From Platanthera guangdongensis (taxonomy: Eukaryota > Streptophyta > Magnoliopsida > Asparagales > Orchidaceae), in NCBI GenBank assembly GCA_039583875.1, contig CM077157.1, positions 72,478,346-72,542,345 of the forward strand: DNA of 64,000 nt, read 5' to 3'. This document shows, in pieces, positions 10,782-20,645 of this stretch (position 1 is its first letter; every line of letters starts with the position of its first letter). The notes under the pieces are model-generated. The model had not been told where the DNA came from. It worked only from the letters and a program-made list of their open reading frames with translations, and did not search any database. Made by a program: the position numbers and the translations under genes.

Positions 10782-13700
10782 GATTTGTATTGATTTGTGA
10801 AAATCCGGCACGAGCACTCTTCGATACGGGAGCTTCACACTCCTTCTTGTCCGAAGGATTTATATCACGCATCGGAGTCCCTTCTTCGATGGCGAAAGGA
10901 TAAGTTGGATGTGTTGTTGCCCAATGGGTGTTCGATGCGAGCGGTTAGGATCTGCGATGTTAAGATTCGTATTGGGGAGCAGGAGTTCGACCTGCGGGCG
11001 TCTTTACTTCCGTTGGTGGAGTTCGACGTCATATTTGGCATGGACTGGCTCTCGGAGCAGCAGGCCCATATAGAATGTGGTAGTAAGGAAGTTAAACTAG
11101 GAGCAAGTCGTGAGACGACTTTTACGGGCTTAAAGGGGTCGAGCAAGACGTTGATGTCTGCTCTTCAGGTGGTGAAGGCGGTTCGTGCCGGAGCAGAACT
11201 GTTCTTTACACTAGTGGAGGTTGCAAAGCCGAAGCCCGCTTTGGATTGTATTTCAGTGGTATCGGAATACCCTGAATGTGTTCCCCGCAGATCTTCCTGG
11301 AGCCCCGCCTCAGCGGGAGATAGATTTTACGATCGAGCTAGTGCCAGGTGCAAAGCCTGTGTCACGATCTCCGTATCGGCTAGCGCCTAAGGAAATGGCG
11401 GAGCTGAAAGTTCAACTGCAAGAGTTGTTGGAGCAAGGGTATGTGCGCCCCAGTTCTTCGCCTTGGAGCGCACCGGTCCTCTTTGTTAAGAAGAAGGACG
11501 GAAGCTTGAGGATATGTATTGATTATCGAGAGCTCAAACAAGCTTGACTGAGAAGAACAAGTACCCGATCCCCCGGATTGATGATCTCTTTGATCAGTTA
11601 GTCGGGTCGACGGTGTACTCGAAGTTGGATCTCAAGGCTGGGTACTATCAGCTGCGAATAAGGGAGAGTGATATCCCGAAGACAGCGTTTAGTACGAGAT
11701 ACGGGCATTATGAGTTTACGGTCATGCCGTTTGGGCTGACTAATGCGCCGTCAGTGTTCATGGATTTGATGAACAGGACTTTCAGGGAGTACTTGGACCA
11801 TTTCGTGATCGTCTTCATCGACGATATTTTGGTGTACTCGCAAAGTGAGGAAGATCACTTCAAGCATCTTCATTTGGTGTTGGAGACGCTAAGGAGAAAT
11901 CAGTTGTATGCCAAGTTCTCGAAGTGCGAGTTTTGGCTATCCTCAGTGGCGTTCCTCGGGCATATAGTGAGTGGAGAGGGTATTGTTGTGGATCCGGCGA
12001 AGATTGTTGCGATACGGGAGTGGCCTGAGCTTGCTACGGTAGCAGAAGTCCGGAGCTTTTTGGGGCTTGCCGGCTATTATAGGCGCTTCGTAGAGAACTT
12101 CTCGCGGATAGCGTTACCTCTCACTACTTTGACGAGGAAGGAGCATAAGTTCGTTTGGACGCCGGAGTGCGCGCGAGCTTTTGAGGAATTGAAGTGTCGG
12201 TTGACCACGACGCCTGTGCTGAGTTTGCCGGTTGGGACCGAAGGCTATGAGATATATAACGATGCTTCGGGCAGCGGTTTGGGTTGCGTGCTACTACAAC
12301 AAGTAAGCATGATAGCTTATGGCTCGAGACAGCTAAAAGTGCACGAGAGGAGTTATCCGGTCCATGACTTGGAGTTAGCGGCCGTGATTTTTGCCTTGAA
12401 GCTGTGGAGACACTATTTGTACGGTGTGAAGATTGATATCTACACCGATCACAAGAGCCTGAAGTATCTTATTGATCAGAAGGATCTGAATATGCGGCAG
12501 CGTAGATGGATGGAGTTCCTAGGGGGACTATACATTCAAGATCCACTACGTGCCTGGCAAAAGGGAATGCGGTTGCGGACGCGTTGAGTCGCCGAGCCCC
12601 AGCTCAAGCCAATTGGCTATCGGTGCATGATGAGCGGTTGGTGCGGGAGTTGGAGGCGTTGGAGATTGTTTGTGTGGATAAGCAATCAAGTGCTGAAGCA
12701 GTTCTGAATTGGACTGAAGTCCAATATGACCTGGCTGATCGTATTCGGCAGGCTTTGGATATGGATGCTCATATGAAGCAGTTCATGGTAGAGGCTCTGG
12801 ATGGGTCAAATTCCCAATTCGTCGTGGAGGACGGATTGCTGTGGAAAGACGGTCGTCTGTGCGTCCCAAGTGTGGGCAATTTACGGGTGGAATTGTTGTA
12901 CGAGGCACACCATACCAAGTACTCGATTCACCCGGGGAGCACGAAGATGTACCGCGATGTAAAGAAACTGTTTTGGTGGCCGGGTTTAAAGAAGGATGTG
13001 GCACTATACGTAGCAAAGTGCCAAACTTGCGCCTTGGTAAAGGCGGAGTGCCAAAAGCCGGGAGGATTTCTTAAGTCCTTGCCTATTCCGGAAGTGGAAA
13101 TTCGACGACATCTCTATGGACTTTGTGCACGGTTTGCCAAGGTCGCAAAAGGGGAACGACGCCATTTGGGTGGTCGTGGATCGATTAACGAAGGTGTCGC
13201 ATTTTATTCCGCATAGGAAGGATGATCCGGTGGAGAAGCTGGCAAAGCTATATGTGGATAACATAGTACGGCTTCATGGTGTGCCCCGCAGCATCGTGAG
13301 TGACCGAGATGGGCGGTTCACGTCCAATGATTGGAGGCTGGTGCAACAAATGTTGGGAACAAAGTTGAAATTCAGCACAGCCTTCCATCCGCAAACGGAT
13401 GGGCAGACCGAGAGGGTCAATAGAACCATGGAAGACATGCTCCGCATGTGTGTCTTGGATTTTGGAAAGCAATGGGAGGACCACCTTTATTTGGTGGAGT
13501 TCGCATACAACAACAGCTACCAAGCGAGTATTCAGATGGCGCCTTTCGAGGCCCTATATGGTAGAAGATGTCGCACGTCGTTGTCTTGGTTAGAAACGGG
13601 TGAGTCAAAGTTGTATAAGAGATCGGAAGTGGAGGATGCTACTTCTTTGGTGAGAACCATTCGGGAGAGGTTGCTTATCGCTCAGGACCGACAAGCAAAG

Positions 13701-14237
13701 TACTATAATGCCAAGCACAGGAACGTGGAGTTCGCTGTGGGCGATTATGTATACTTAAAGATCAAGCCGTTCAAGGGTGTCTCGCGGGTGCGGCGATTGA
13801 AAAAGCTAAGCCCGAGGTACCTTGGACCGTTTGAGGTTTTGGAGCGAGTTGGAGAAGCAGCCTATCGGCTGAAGCTTTCGGTGGAGCTTAGTGGTTTACA
13901 CGATGTATTCCTTATTTCGGTGCTTCGGAAGGCGGTGCAAGAGCCTACGCAAGTGATCGCAGTCGATCAAGTGCCGGTGGAGAGTGGGCTAACGACAAAG
14001 GTCAAGCCCGTGCGGATTGAGGACTCGGAGGTCAAGCGGCTACGCAATAAAGAGATCAGGATGGTCAAGGTCCGGTGGGACAATTGCGGTCGTGAGGAGC
14101 TCTCTTGGGAGCGAGAGCAGACTATGCTTGACGAGTATCCGGAGTTGTTCCGCTCAGGTACAAATTTTGGTTTTGTACATGTCTTTCCTTTATATAATTT
14201 CGTGGACGAAATTCTTTTAAGAGGGGGAGAGTTGTAA
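10782..14237 (+). pseudogene. GYP1 pol: protease, RT, RNase H, integrase, chromodomain
   Basis: Protease LFDTGASHSF (about 10817-10846). RT from about 11290, with [19 protein letters not shown] and catalytic FIDD (11814-11825). RNase H with DASGSGLG and [10 protein letters not shown] (12255-12475). Integrase HHCC (about 12900-13035), core residues in [14 protein letters not shown] and TDGQTERVN (13115-13430), and the GPF/Y module (YLGPFEVL, about 13818). Chromodomain-type tail [16 protein letters not shown] (about 14029-14080). Frame changes occur near 10898, 11275, 11525, 11535, 12525, 12558 and 13095, each one base longer than the GYP2 or family reading, and I see no substitution stop in this gene. 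The frame runs through the polypurine tract and stops on the first bases of the LTR. Confidence 0.9.
14219..14232 (+). promoter_or_regulatory. GYP1 polypurine tract
   Basis: AAGAGGGGGAGAGT directly precedes the 3' LTR; this is the plus-strand DNA primer site. It lies inside the terminal pol reading frame. Confidence 0.85.
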
Positions 14238-16533
14238 CGCCCCGAAACTCAAAGGAGCAAAAAGGGGGGGGGACGTTTTGGGCCAGTTTGGGTTCTGGCA
14301 GCAGGCACACGGCCTGGGACACGGGCGTGTCCCAGGGCGTGTCAACCCGTGTCGACACTTAGCCGTGAAGTCGTCGAGATTTTCTCGACGATTCATTGAG
14401 ACTGGGCACACGGCCTGTGACACGGGCGTGTCGACCGTGTTGACGATCATCCCGGGGAGTCGTCAAGATTCGCTTGACGATTCGTCGAGACAAGGCACAC
14501 GGCCTGCGACACGGGCGTGTCGCAGGGCGTGTCGACCTGTCTCGACGATCGTCCCGGGGAGTCGTCGAGATTCGCTCGACGATCGTTCGAGGACAAGGCA
14601 CACGGCCTAGGACACGGGCGTGTCCAAGGCCGTGTCATCAGGTCAACGTCTTCACTCAACGAAATGTCGAGACCGTGTACACGGCCTGGGGTCCAGGCGT
14701 GTCAAGGTGACACGGGTAAGGACACGGGCGTGTCCTAGAACCCGTGCAGTGCTCGGGTTGATTTTGGGGAAAAATCATGGGGTACACGGCCGGCCACACG
14801 GCCGTGTCAGGTGGAACACGGGCGTGTCAGCTCGAACACGGGCGTGTTCGATACCCGTGTGAGGTTCCAGGAGATTCGATTTTGACGGCGAATGCGGCAC
14901 ACGGCCCTGGACACGGGCGTGTGCCAGGCCGTGTTCGGTCCAGATTGGGCATTTCAGCCCCGAATCAAAGCCGTTCGTTTCCTTGTTTTGAGATCCGACG
15001 GCTGGGGGATGTTCCTGAAGGGATATACCCGTGAATGGGCTTGGAAAACCCTCATTTTTTCTTAAGTGTTCTCTTCCTAAACCTTAGAGAGAGAGGAGAG
15101 CCAAGGGAGGAAGAAGGAGCTAGATCCCGCCATTGGAGGAGCTTTGGAGCTCCGAATCGCGAGCCGACTCCGGATCCACGGAGGCAACGCTAGTGCGGTG
15201 GTTTTCATCCGAATTACTTTTCAATGGCGCCAAAGAGGAACGCAAGGGTAACGATCCTCATCTTGAGCATGAGTAGCTCTCTTTCTTTGCATAGGAAGCC
15301 CGCTCTCGCGAGTTTGCGGAGAGTTGGAGGCGTTCCTTCGGGTAGATATGTGAAGTCCCCGTTGTTTAGAGTCCGTAAGCGAGAACGGACATAGGCATGA
15401 TGTGTGAAGCCTATCCGGACATTAATCTGGATCGGTGATGTTGCATTGCATAAATGCCGGAGAAGACTCCGTGCTATGGTTTGTTTTTCGGGTTTTCTAC
15501 GCGGTAGATTGCAGCAGGGAGCCTTGCAGACTAACCCAAAGGTGCACCCGGAAAACTGGGCGGATACGAGATCTTGCCAACTTGGTGGCCTGAGAGACAA
15601 CTTGAACATAACTGGGTTATGTGACTTGTGATGGACATGGGACTCGGTGGAAGTTTGACCCGCGCAAATGGCTTAAATTGCCGTTGCGATGTGAGCACGG
15701 GTTAGATGGAACCGTACCCATTCTATGTCGTTCGGTTAAAGAGACCTAAAGGTACGTGGCACTAATCGTTGGCATAGATTAGGGTCTTCGGCGGTCAATG
15801 GCTTAAATTGTCGTGACCCAGGCCAGGAAGATGAATTGCTCATAGGTTTGGCCGTCTAAGTGGCGGTGGTGAGTCCAGAATGTTAATGGCTTTAATTGAC
15901 GTGACATCGACCGGTTCACCGAGAATGTACCCTGAGTGCACGGGGCGTGTGGCCGAGCGAGCCAACGTCTGTGATGAAATGGCTATTGTTATAAATTGCT
16001 CGCTTATGCTAATGAAATGCAGGGAAGGAGCGTCACCGCCCCGGGTTAGGGGTGGGATCGTTATAATTTGGTCAGCATTGCTGACCGTTGCCTTGTTTTG
16101 CCACCGTGCGGTGGTTTGTTGCTTGCAGGTGCAGCTGGACCAAGCGGTCAATAGCGGGCTAAAGCCCTTTTTGCGAAGCCGGCTCTCGAAGGCCCAAATA
16201 GAAGTGTTTACTGCTTTATTCATGTATGACCGGCCTGCGTGCCGTAGTTTGTAAAACATGTAATATTCAAGTGAAACATTTTGTAAGGCCTTAAGGCTTG
16301 TTTTGGGTATTTTTGTATAACATTCCTAATTTGTATTAGTGGACATTCGTGCTTTGATGTTGGGTTCTTGTTTACAACTTTTATAAACTGCTTCCGGTAG
16401 AATGCTCTATGTAGGACATTGAGATTGGTTGGATGGTTTCCATAAGTAACCACCTGGTCTGTCTGTAGTATATGGCGTCGGGCCCCGACCGGACCTACTG
16501 CTATATGTTATGCGACGGATAGGGGGTGTTACA
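14233..16533 (+). repeat. GYP1 3' LTR (2,301 bp)
   Basis: Same termini as the 5' LTR (TGTAACGCC...GTGTTACA), followed by TSD GACCA. It is 102 bp longer because the array at 14370-14600 has three tandem units, against two in the 5' LTR. Elsewhere the differences I noticed are mainly transitions. Confidence 0.95.
14285..14950. repeat. Palindrome array in GYP1 3' LTR, three tandem units
   Basis: Same GACACGGGCGTGTC and TCGTCGAG-N5-CTCGACGA motifs as the 5' copy. The units start near 14369, 14459 and 14561, each opening TCGTC(G/A)AGATT. The extra unit accounts for the LTR length difference. Confidence 0.85.
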
Positions 16534-16596
16534 GACCAGCCTTTCTTCAAGACCTTAAGGAACCCTAGATCTATCAGTTTTTCAGACTAAGTGAAA

Positions 16597-17310
16597 TGAG
16601 TTCGACGTTCGTCGAACTTAGCTCGACGAAGGGAGTTCTACGCTCGACGATCGTGAGACAATTCGCAGTATTGAGCCCGACGAACTATGTTCTTTGCTCG
16701 ACGAACACCGGGTTTCTACCTCAAGCTTTTCAGGACTACCTCAGAATTTCTCTAAATCCAGCTTCATGCTTCGGTGAACGAATTATATTCTGAGCTTGAC
16801 GAACTTGGACCTCAAGTTCACAGCTTCTCAGGTCGACGAATTCTTATCTCTACTCGACGATTTTTGTACACCAGAGGATTTGCGTCGACACCAGGATTTC
16901 AGTCGACACCAGAGGATTTGTGTCGACACCATGATTTCAGTCGACACCAGAGGATTTGTGTCGACATCTGGATTTCAGTCGACACCAGAGGATTTGTGTC
17001 GACACCAAGATCAATCTGTCGACACCAATTTGTGTTGACACAGCATTTCAGCAGATGCAGAGTATTTTGTCCAAGTCCAGAACTTTTCTCAGGTCGACAA
17101 ATTTGGTTCTCTGCTCGACGAATAATGGTTGTCTGATATTGAAGATTGTCTGTTCAACGAATGAAGACTGTCAGCTCGACGAACTCAGCCTAGCTCGACG
17201 AACTCAGCTCAGCTCGACGAACTCAGCTCAGCTCGACGAACTCAGGCTCATCTCGACGAACTCAAAACTCAGCTCGACGAACTTTGTCCTTGGTCGACGA
17301 TTCCAGACTA
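16597..17310. repeat. TCGACGA / GTCGACAC motif array in SIRE-A 5' LTR
   Basis: Three blocks. At the start is a hairpin TTCGACG-TT-CGTCGAA. At about 16868-17035 a 38-bp tandem unit built on GTCGACACCAG, alternating with AGGATTT, is present about four times. At about 17165-17285 CTCGACGAACTCAG is repeated about six times. The 3' LTR has the same at 27270-27975. The GTCGACAC block uses the core that is the sole motif in COP-C. Confidence 0.9.
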
Positions 17311-18115
17311 GGTCTTCTTCCGTTCCTGTCTCATTCCATGGCGCTGATTCCAGAACATTTAATGGCAGTTCTTCACAGAATACTACCGTTGGAATGCGCA
17401 GTTAATTCTGGATTATGACATGCCATTTTCCCATGGAAACAGTTGGGGAAATAATTAATTGCTACTTCCTTTAAAGGCCGTCTGCCATTACTGCTCGATA
17501 TTCAAATTCGAATGTGTTCTTATGAGATACAGATATATACAGAAACAGTAATACAGCACTACAGAGATACACAACAACAAGAAATTGATTGACAGTGATT
17601 CAGACAACACAAGAAAAAGAATTCATTCTTGGCCCAGAGAGAAACTGATCAAGAAGAAGAAGAAGAACACTACATCAATATCAAGAGTCTTCTTCATATG
17701 CTTTTACTCAGGATAACTTCAAAGACAATACATTCATATCAGTCACAAGAAGTTCCTGGAGACTTTCTCTGGACCTGGAATTCTAGGTCTTTGAAGACCT
17801 ATCACACTGAAGCAGTGCTCCAACATTCTTCCTGATTCATTCTACATCTCAGGGGGAGCAAAGCTACTAAACAACATTCCACAAGTCTTCTCATTTGACT
17901 TGAGAAAGAGAAGACCTCATCACCCTCTCACGCCACCTCTGTACAGGGTTTTAATTCTTTTCAAAATTATTCTGGTTGCAAGTCTCCTACCAAAAGACTT
18001 GAGGGTTTGGTTTTTGGGAACCTGATCAAAACCCCATTGGTGCCAGGACACCTGATCAACCCCTTCCTGCAGTGGATTCCTACCAGGGTGGTAGAAGAGT
18101 GGACTACCCAGATTT

Positions 18116-18132
18116 GGGGAACCACTATAAAA
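18116..18132 (+). promoter_or_regulatory. Conserved Sirevirus LTR block with TATA-like core
   Basis: GGGGAACCACTATAAAA is found here, in the 3' LTR (28809-28825), in SIRE-B (36451-36467), in both COP-C LTRs (45408-45424, 56444-56460) and with one change in SIRE-E (61624-61640). It is kept while most of the LTR diverges between families. It may be the core promoter or another cis signal near the R/U5 border. Confidence 0.6.
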
Positions 18133-18346
18133 TTCTTGTGTCGTCTGGTTGCTTCTTTTCCATTTGTTTTCTGGCCTTGCTCTGTGAATGTGCTGTGATT
18201 AGATAATTCCTGCATCTTGGTTTATTTGTATTTGCTTCCCTGCACACACACACCTAAAATACAACAGCAGTTGTAAAATTTTTCAAAATCACCATATACT
18301 CTATTCACCCCCCTCTAGAGTATATCAGATCTAGTTGCCTTTCAAT

Positions 18347-18361
18347 TGGTATCAGAGGGAG
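18347..18361 (+). promoter_or_regulatory. SIRE-A primer binding site
   Basis: TGGTATCAGAGGGAG lies two bases after the LTR end and matches the initiator tRNA-Met primer site. A possible splice donor, CCAG|GTTTGT, follows at 18385-18394 in the leader. Confidence 0.85.
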
Positions 18362-18502
18362 GTTGGTTAATAATACCACATCTTCCAGGTTTGTTAAATT
18401 ACCATACCTGACTGGTTGTACAGGCTAACACCTGAACCCAAAGATCCCTTAGTTAGATCTGTTTGTTTTTATTCTGTTATTGGAATTATCCTTCTCACAG
18501 AC

Positions 18503-20626
18503 ATGCCCCAAAACAAGGATTATACGAGCATCAGACCTCCAGTGTGCAATCTTAATAAGTTTTCCATCTGGAAGGCAAGAATCAGATTATATATGAACTC
18601 CATTGATGAGGATATTTTCTCTGTCATTTCAACAGGTGTTCCTCCAGCTCCTACAACTCTTGCCAGCACATCAACTAATCTGAGTGCAGTACCACCTCCA
18701 GACAATACTGAAGCCTATAAGAAAGCAAAGATGGGTAATGCAAAGGCTATGAATATTCTGGCCCAAACAATGTCAGATGACATATTTCAGAAGGTGGCTG
18801 AGTGCACCTCAGCCAAGGCCATTTGGGACTCTCTCAATCAAATGGTAGCAGACTCAGCTGATGAAAGAAAGGATAGGAGATCCAGTCTCATTTCTCTCTA
18901 TGAGAATTTCAAAAAGGATGAGACAGAATCTGTGGCTGAGATGTACAATAGATTAAGTTCAATCATCAGTGAACTCAAGACTCTTGACAAGGATATCACC
19001 TTAACTGAGGTGAATGACAAGATACTGATGTGTTTCCCCAGTTCATGGGACTCCAGAATCTGGCCAATCAAAGAAGCCAGAAGCCTCAATGAGATCTCAA
19101 CAGAATCTCTGTTAGGCAAGCTGAAGTCATAAGAGCAGCTTGTCAAATTAAGAGAGGCAGCATAACAGAAGGCAACTACTCCAGTTAGGAAGGAGCACAG
19201 CTTGGCCCTCAAAGCTTCTGAAGACAATGAAACACCTACATCCAATGAGGAGTTAATGAGTCTTTTTGCCAAAAGGTTCTACAAAATGGCAAGAAAGGAC
19301 TTTAGAAGAAAATCATCCAAGCAGGATGATAAGCCCAAATATGACAAGACACCAACTAAGGAGGTTGTGTGTTTTGGATGTAGAAAGCCAGGGCACTATA
19401 TTTCAGAATGCCCAGAGAATCAGAAAAAGGACAAGGGCAGGGACAAGGATTCCAGAAGAAAACAAAGCAGCAGACCCTCCTACAACAGGTATAAAAGGAA
19501 AGACAAGGGTTTTGTTGCTGAGCCCTGGAGTGACACAGAAGAGGAAACATCCTCCTCCAGCTCCAGTGAAGAAGAGGAAGAAGCCAGATCCAAGGAGGTG
19601 TGCCTAATGGTAATAGATGCCTCCAGAAGCAACTGTGGATCAGAAGAGGATTCTGAAGATGAAGGTGCCTCAGACTCAGAGGCTGATCAGGTGATTTCTA
19701 GTTTTGATTTCAATTCTGACTTATTTAAAGTAGAATTTAAAACTATGTGCATGGATCTAATAAACTCAGAGAAAGAAATAAAAACCTTGAGGACTAGACT
19801 AGAAAACCTTGAATCTGTCAGCACAGAAAATAGAAAACTAACTGACCAATTGACACTAGCTAATGAACAGATAATCAAGTTAAAATCTGAATTATGTGAG
19901 GCAAAACAACTTGAGCAATCTCTCAATGGGAGAAGCCTCAAGCTGATGGATATCACAAGCACAGTAAATGCCAGATTAAATGGCAGGCTGGGCTTGGGTG
20001 CTTCATCAGGTTTACCCCCCATAATAAAGAAGAATATACTTTCTACTCCCATAAAGTTTATCACTGCTAAGGGTAAAGAGAAACTAACTGAAAAACCCAG
20101 GTCAGAAAACAAGTCAAATTCCCTAGACAGTAGAAACAGAAAACAGAAGAAAGCTGTTAAAAACCAAGTTCAGCAGAATTCGTCGAACTTAGATCGACGA
20201 AATCCTGCAAGATCGTCGAACCCCGATCGACGAACGCTGAACGCAAACTTCAAAAATAATTATTCACCCTACTGCGATCGACGAACTGTGTATGGTTCGT
20301 CGAGCAGAGGTCGACGAACGTGGGACGCAGAAAATGACCATGGTCATTCTCTGAGTGGAGGTCGACGATCTCATCCCCATTCGTCGAACTCTAGTCGACG
20401 AACTTACAATAATTCGTCGATCCCAGAACGACCAAATTTAAATCATTTTTCCTATAGAAATTTTAAAACAGCTAACAAGACATTTAATCCAGTAGCTGAT
20501 TGGATAATCCCACCTAGGAGATATCACCCTCTAGGGTATAAGTCTCAACCTGCATTATCAGTCATTTCTAGTTTTACTTTTCAGCCAAACCAAGGACCCA
20601 AGGTAACCTGGGTCAAGAACAATTGA
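18503..20626 (+). pseudogene. SIRE-A gag
   Basis: Start at ATG 18503 (MPQNKDYTSI); the frame is open further upstream but without a convincing start. It has a copia gag (UBN2-type) domain with VCNLNKFSIWKARI, KAIWDSL and ERKDRRSSLI, a CCHC knuckle CFGCRKPGHYISEC (about 19372-19413), an acidic Ser/Glu stretch, a heptad-rich segment (about 19740-19950) and a disordered basic tail. Two in-frame stops (19130-19132 and 19163-19165) split it. The tail (20175-20425) is built of repeated SSN-x-DRR peptides encoded by hairpin motifs. It ends VTWVKNN-stop, with pol in another frame. Confidence 0.85.
20175..20425. repeat. TTCGTCGA/TCGACGAA hairpin array inside SIRE-A gag
   Basis: At least four inverted pairs, TTCGTCGA-N6/7-TCGACGAA or close variants, lie inside the gag frame. 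Read in frame, TCG-TCG-AAC gives SSN and GAT-CGA-CGA gives DRR, so the DNA motif produces a peptide repeat. The same motif fills the LTR (16597-17310) and the pol-ORF2 spacer (23787-24070). SIRE-E has decayed versions at the same place in gag (63540-63795). Confidence 0.85.
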
Positions 20627-20645
20627 GCTTTATTTTTTGATGCAG
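20603..20645 (+). other. SIRE-A gag-pol junction with splice-like signals
   Basis: The gag frame stops at 20624-20626 and pol opens in another frame just after TTTTTTGATGCAG. AAG|GTAACC at 20603 and GATGCAG|GT at 20645 would join gag to pol in phase 0. The 43-nt distance is shorter than normal plant introns, so simple removal is doubtful. Joining from a donor further upstream, or frameshifting, is also possible. Confidence 0.35.

Larger units (their letters stand above)
7136..16533 (+). mobile_element. GYP1: Ty3/gypsy chromovirus, Tekay/Del-like, complete, 9.4 kb
   Basis: Structure: 5' LTR 7136-9334, PBS, gag, intron-like segment, pol (protease, RT, RNase H, integrase, chromodomain), polypurine tract, 3' LTR 14233-16533, all flanked by TSD GACCA. 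The C-terminal chromodomain-type motif and LTRs above 2 kb fit the Tekay/Del lineage. It is the innermost and so youngest insertion of the left stack. Coding damage is mostly single-base insertions plus one TAG (9698). The 3' LTR is 102 bp longer than the 5' LTR because of one extra repeat unit. Confidence 0.95.
16539..18344 (+). repeat. SIRE-A 5' LTR, remaining 1,806 bp
   Basis: Resumes after the second GACCA and ends TTGCCTTTCA, followed by the PBS. Together with 7011-7135 the LTR is 1,931 bp, against 1,964 for the 3' LTR. It contains the TCGACGA arrays (16597-17310), the conserved Sirevirus block GGGGAACCACTATAAAA (18116-18132) and a C-loop hairpin (18294-18325) close to the end. Confidence 0.93.

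Noticed and set aside
7136..16533. Endogenous pararetrovirus (Caulimoviridae)
   Set aside because: An integrase, LTRs and TSDs are present and there is no movement protein; this is a chromovirus.
20603..20645. Confident 43-nt intron joining SIRE-A gag and pol
   Set aside because: In phase, but shorter than usual plant introns, and COP-C has gag and pol in one frame. It is kept only as a low-confidence junction feature.
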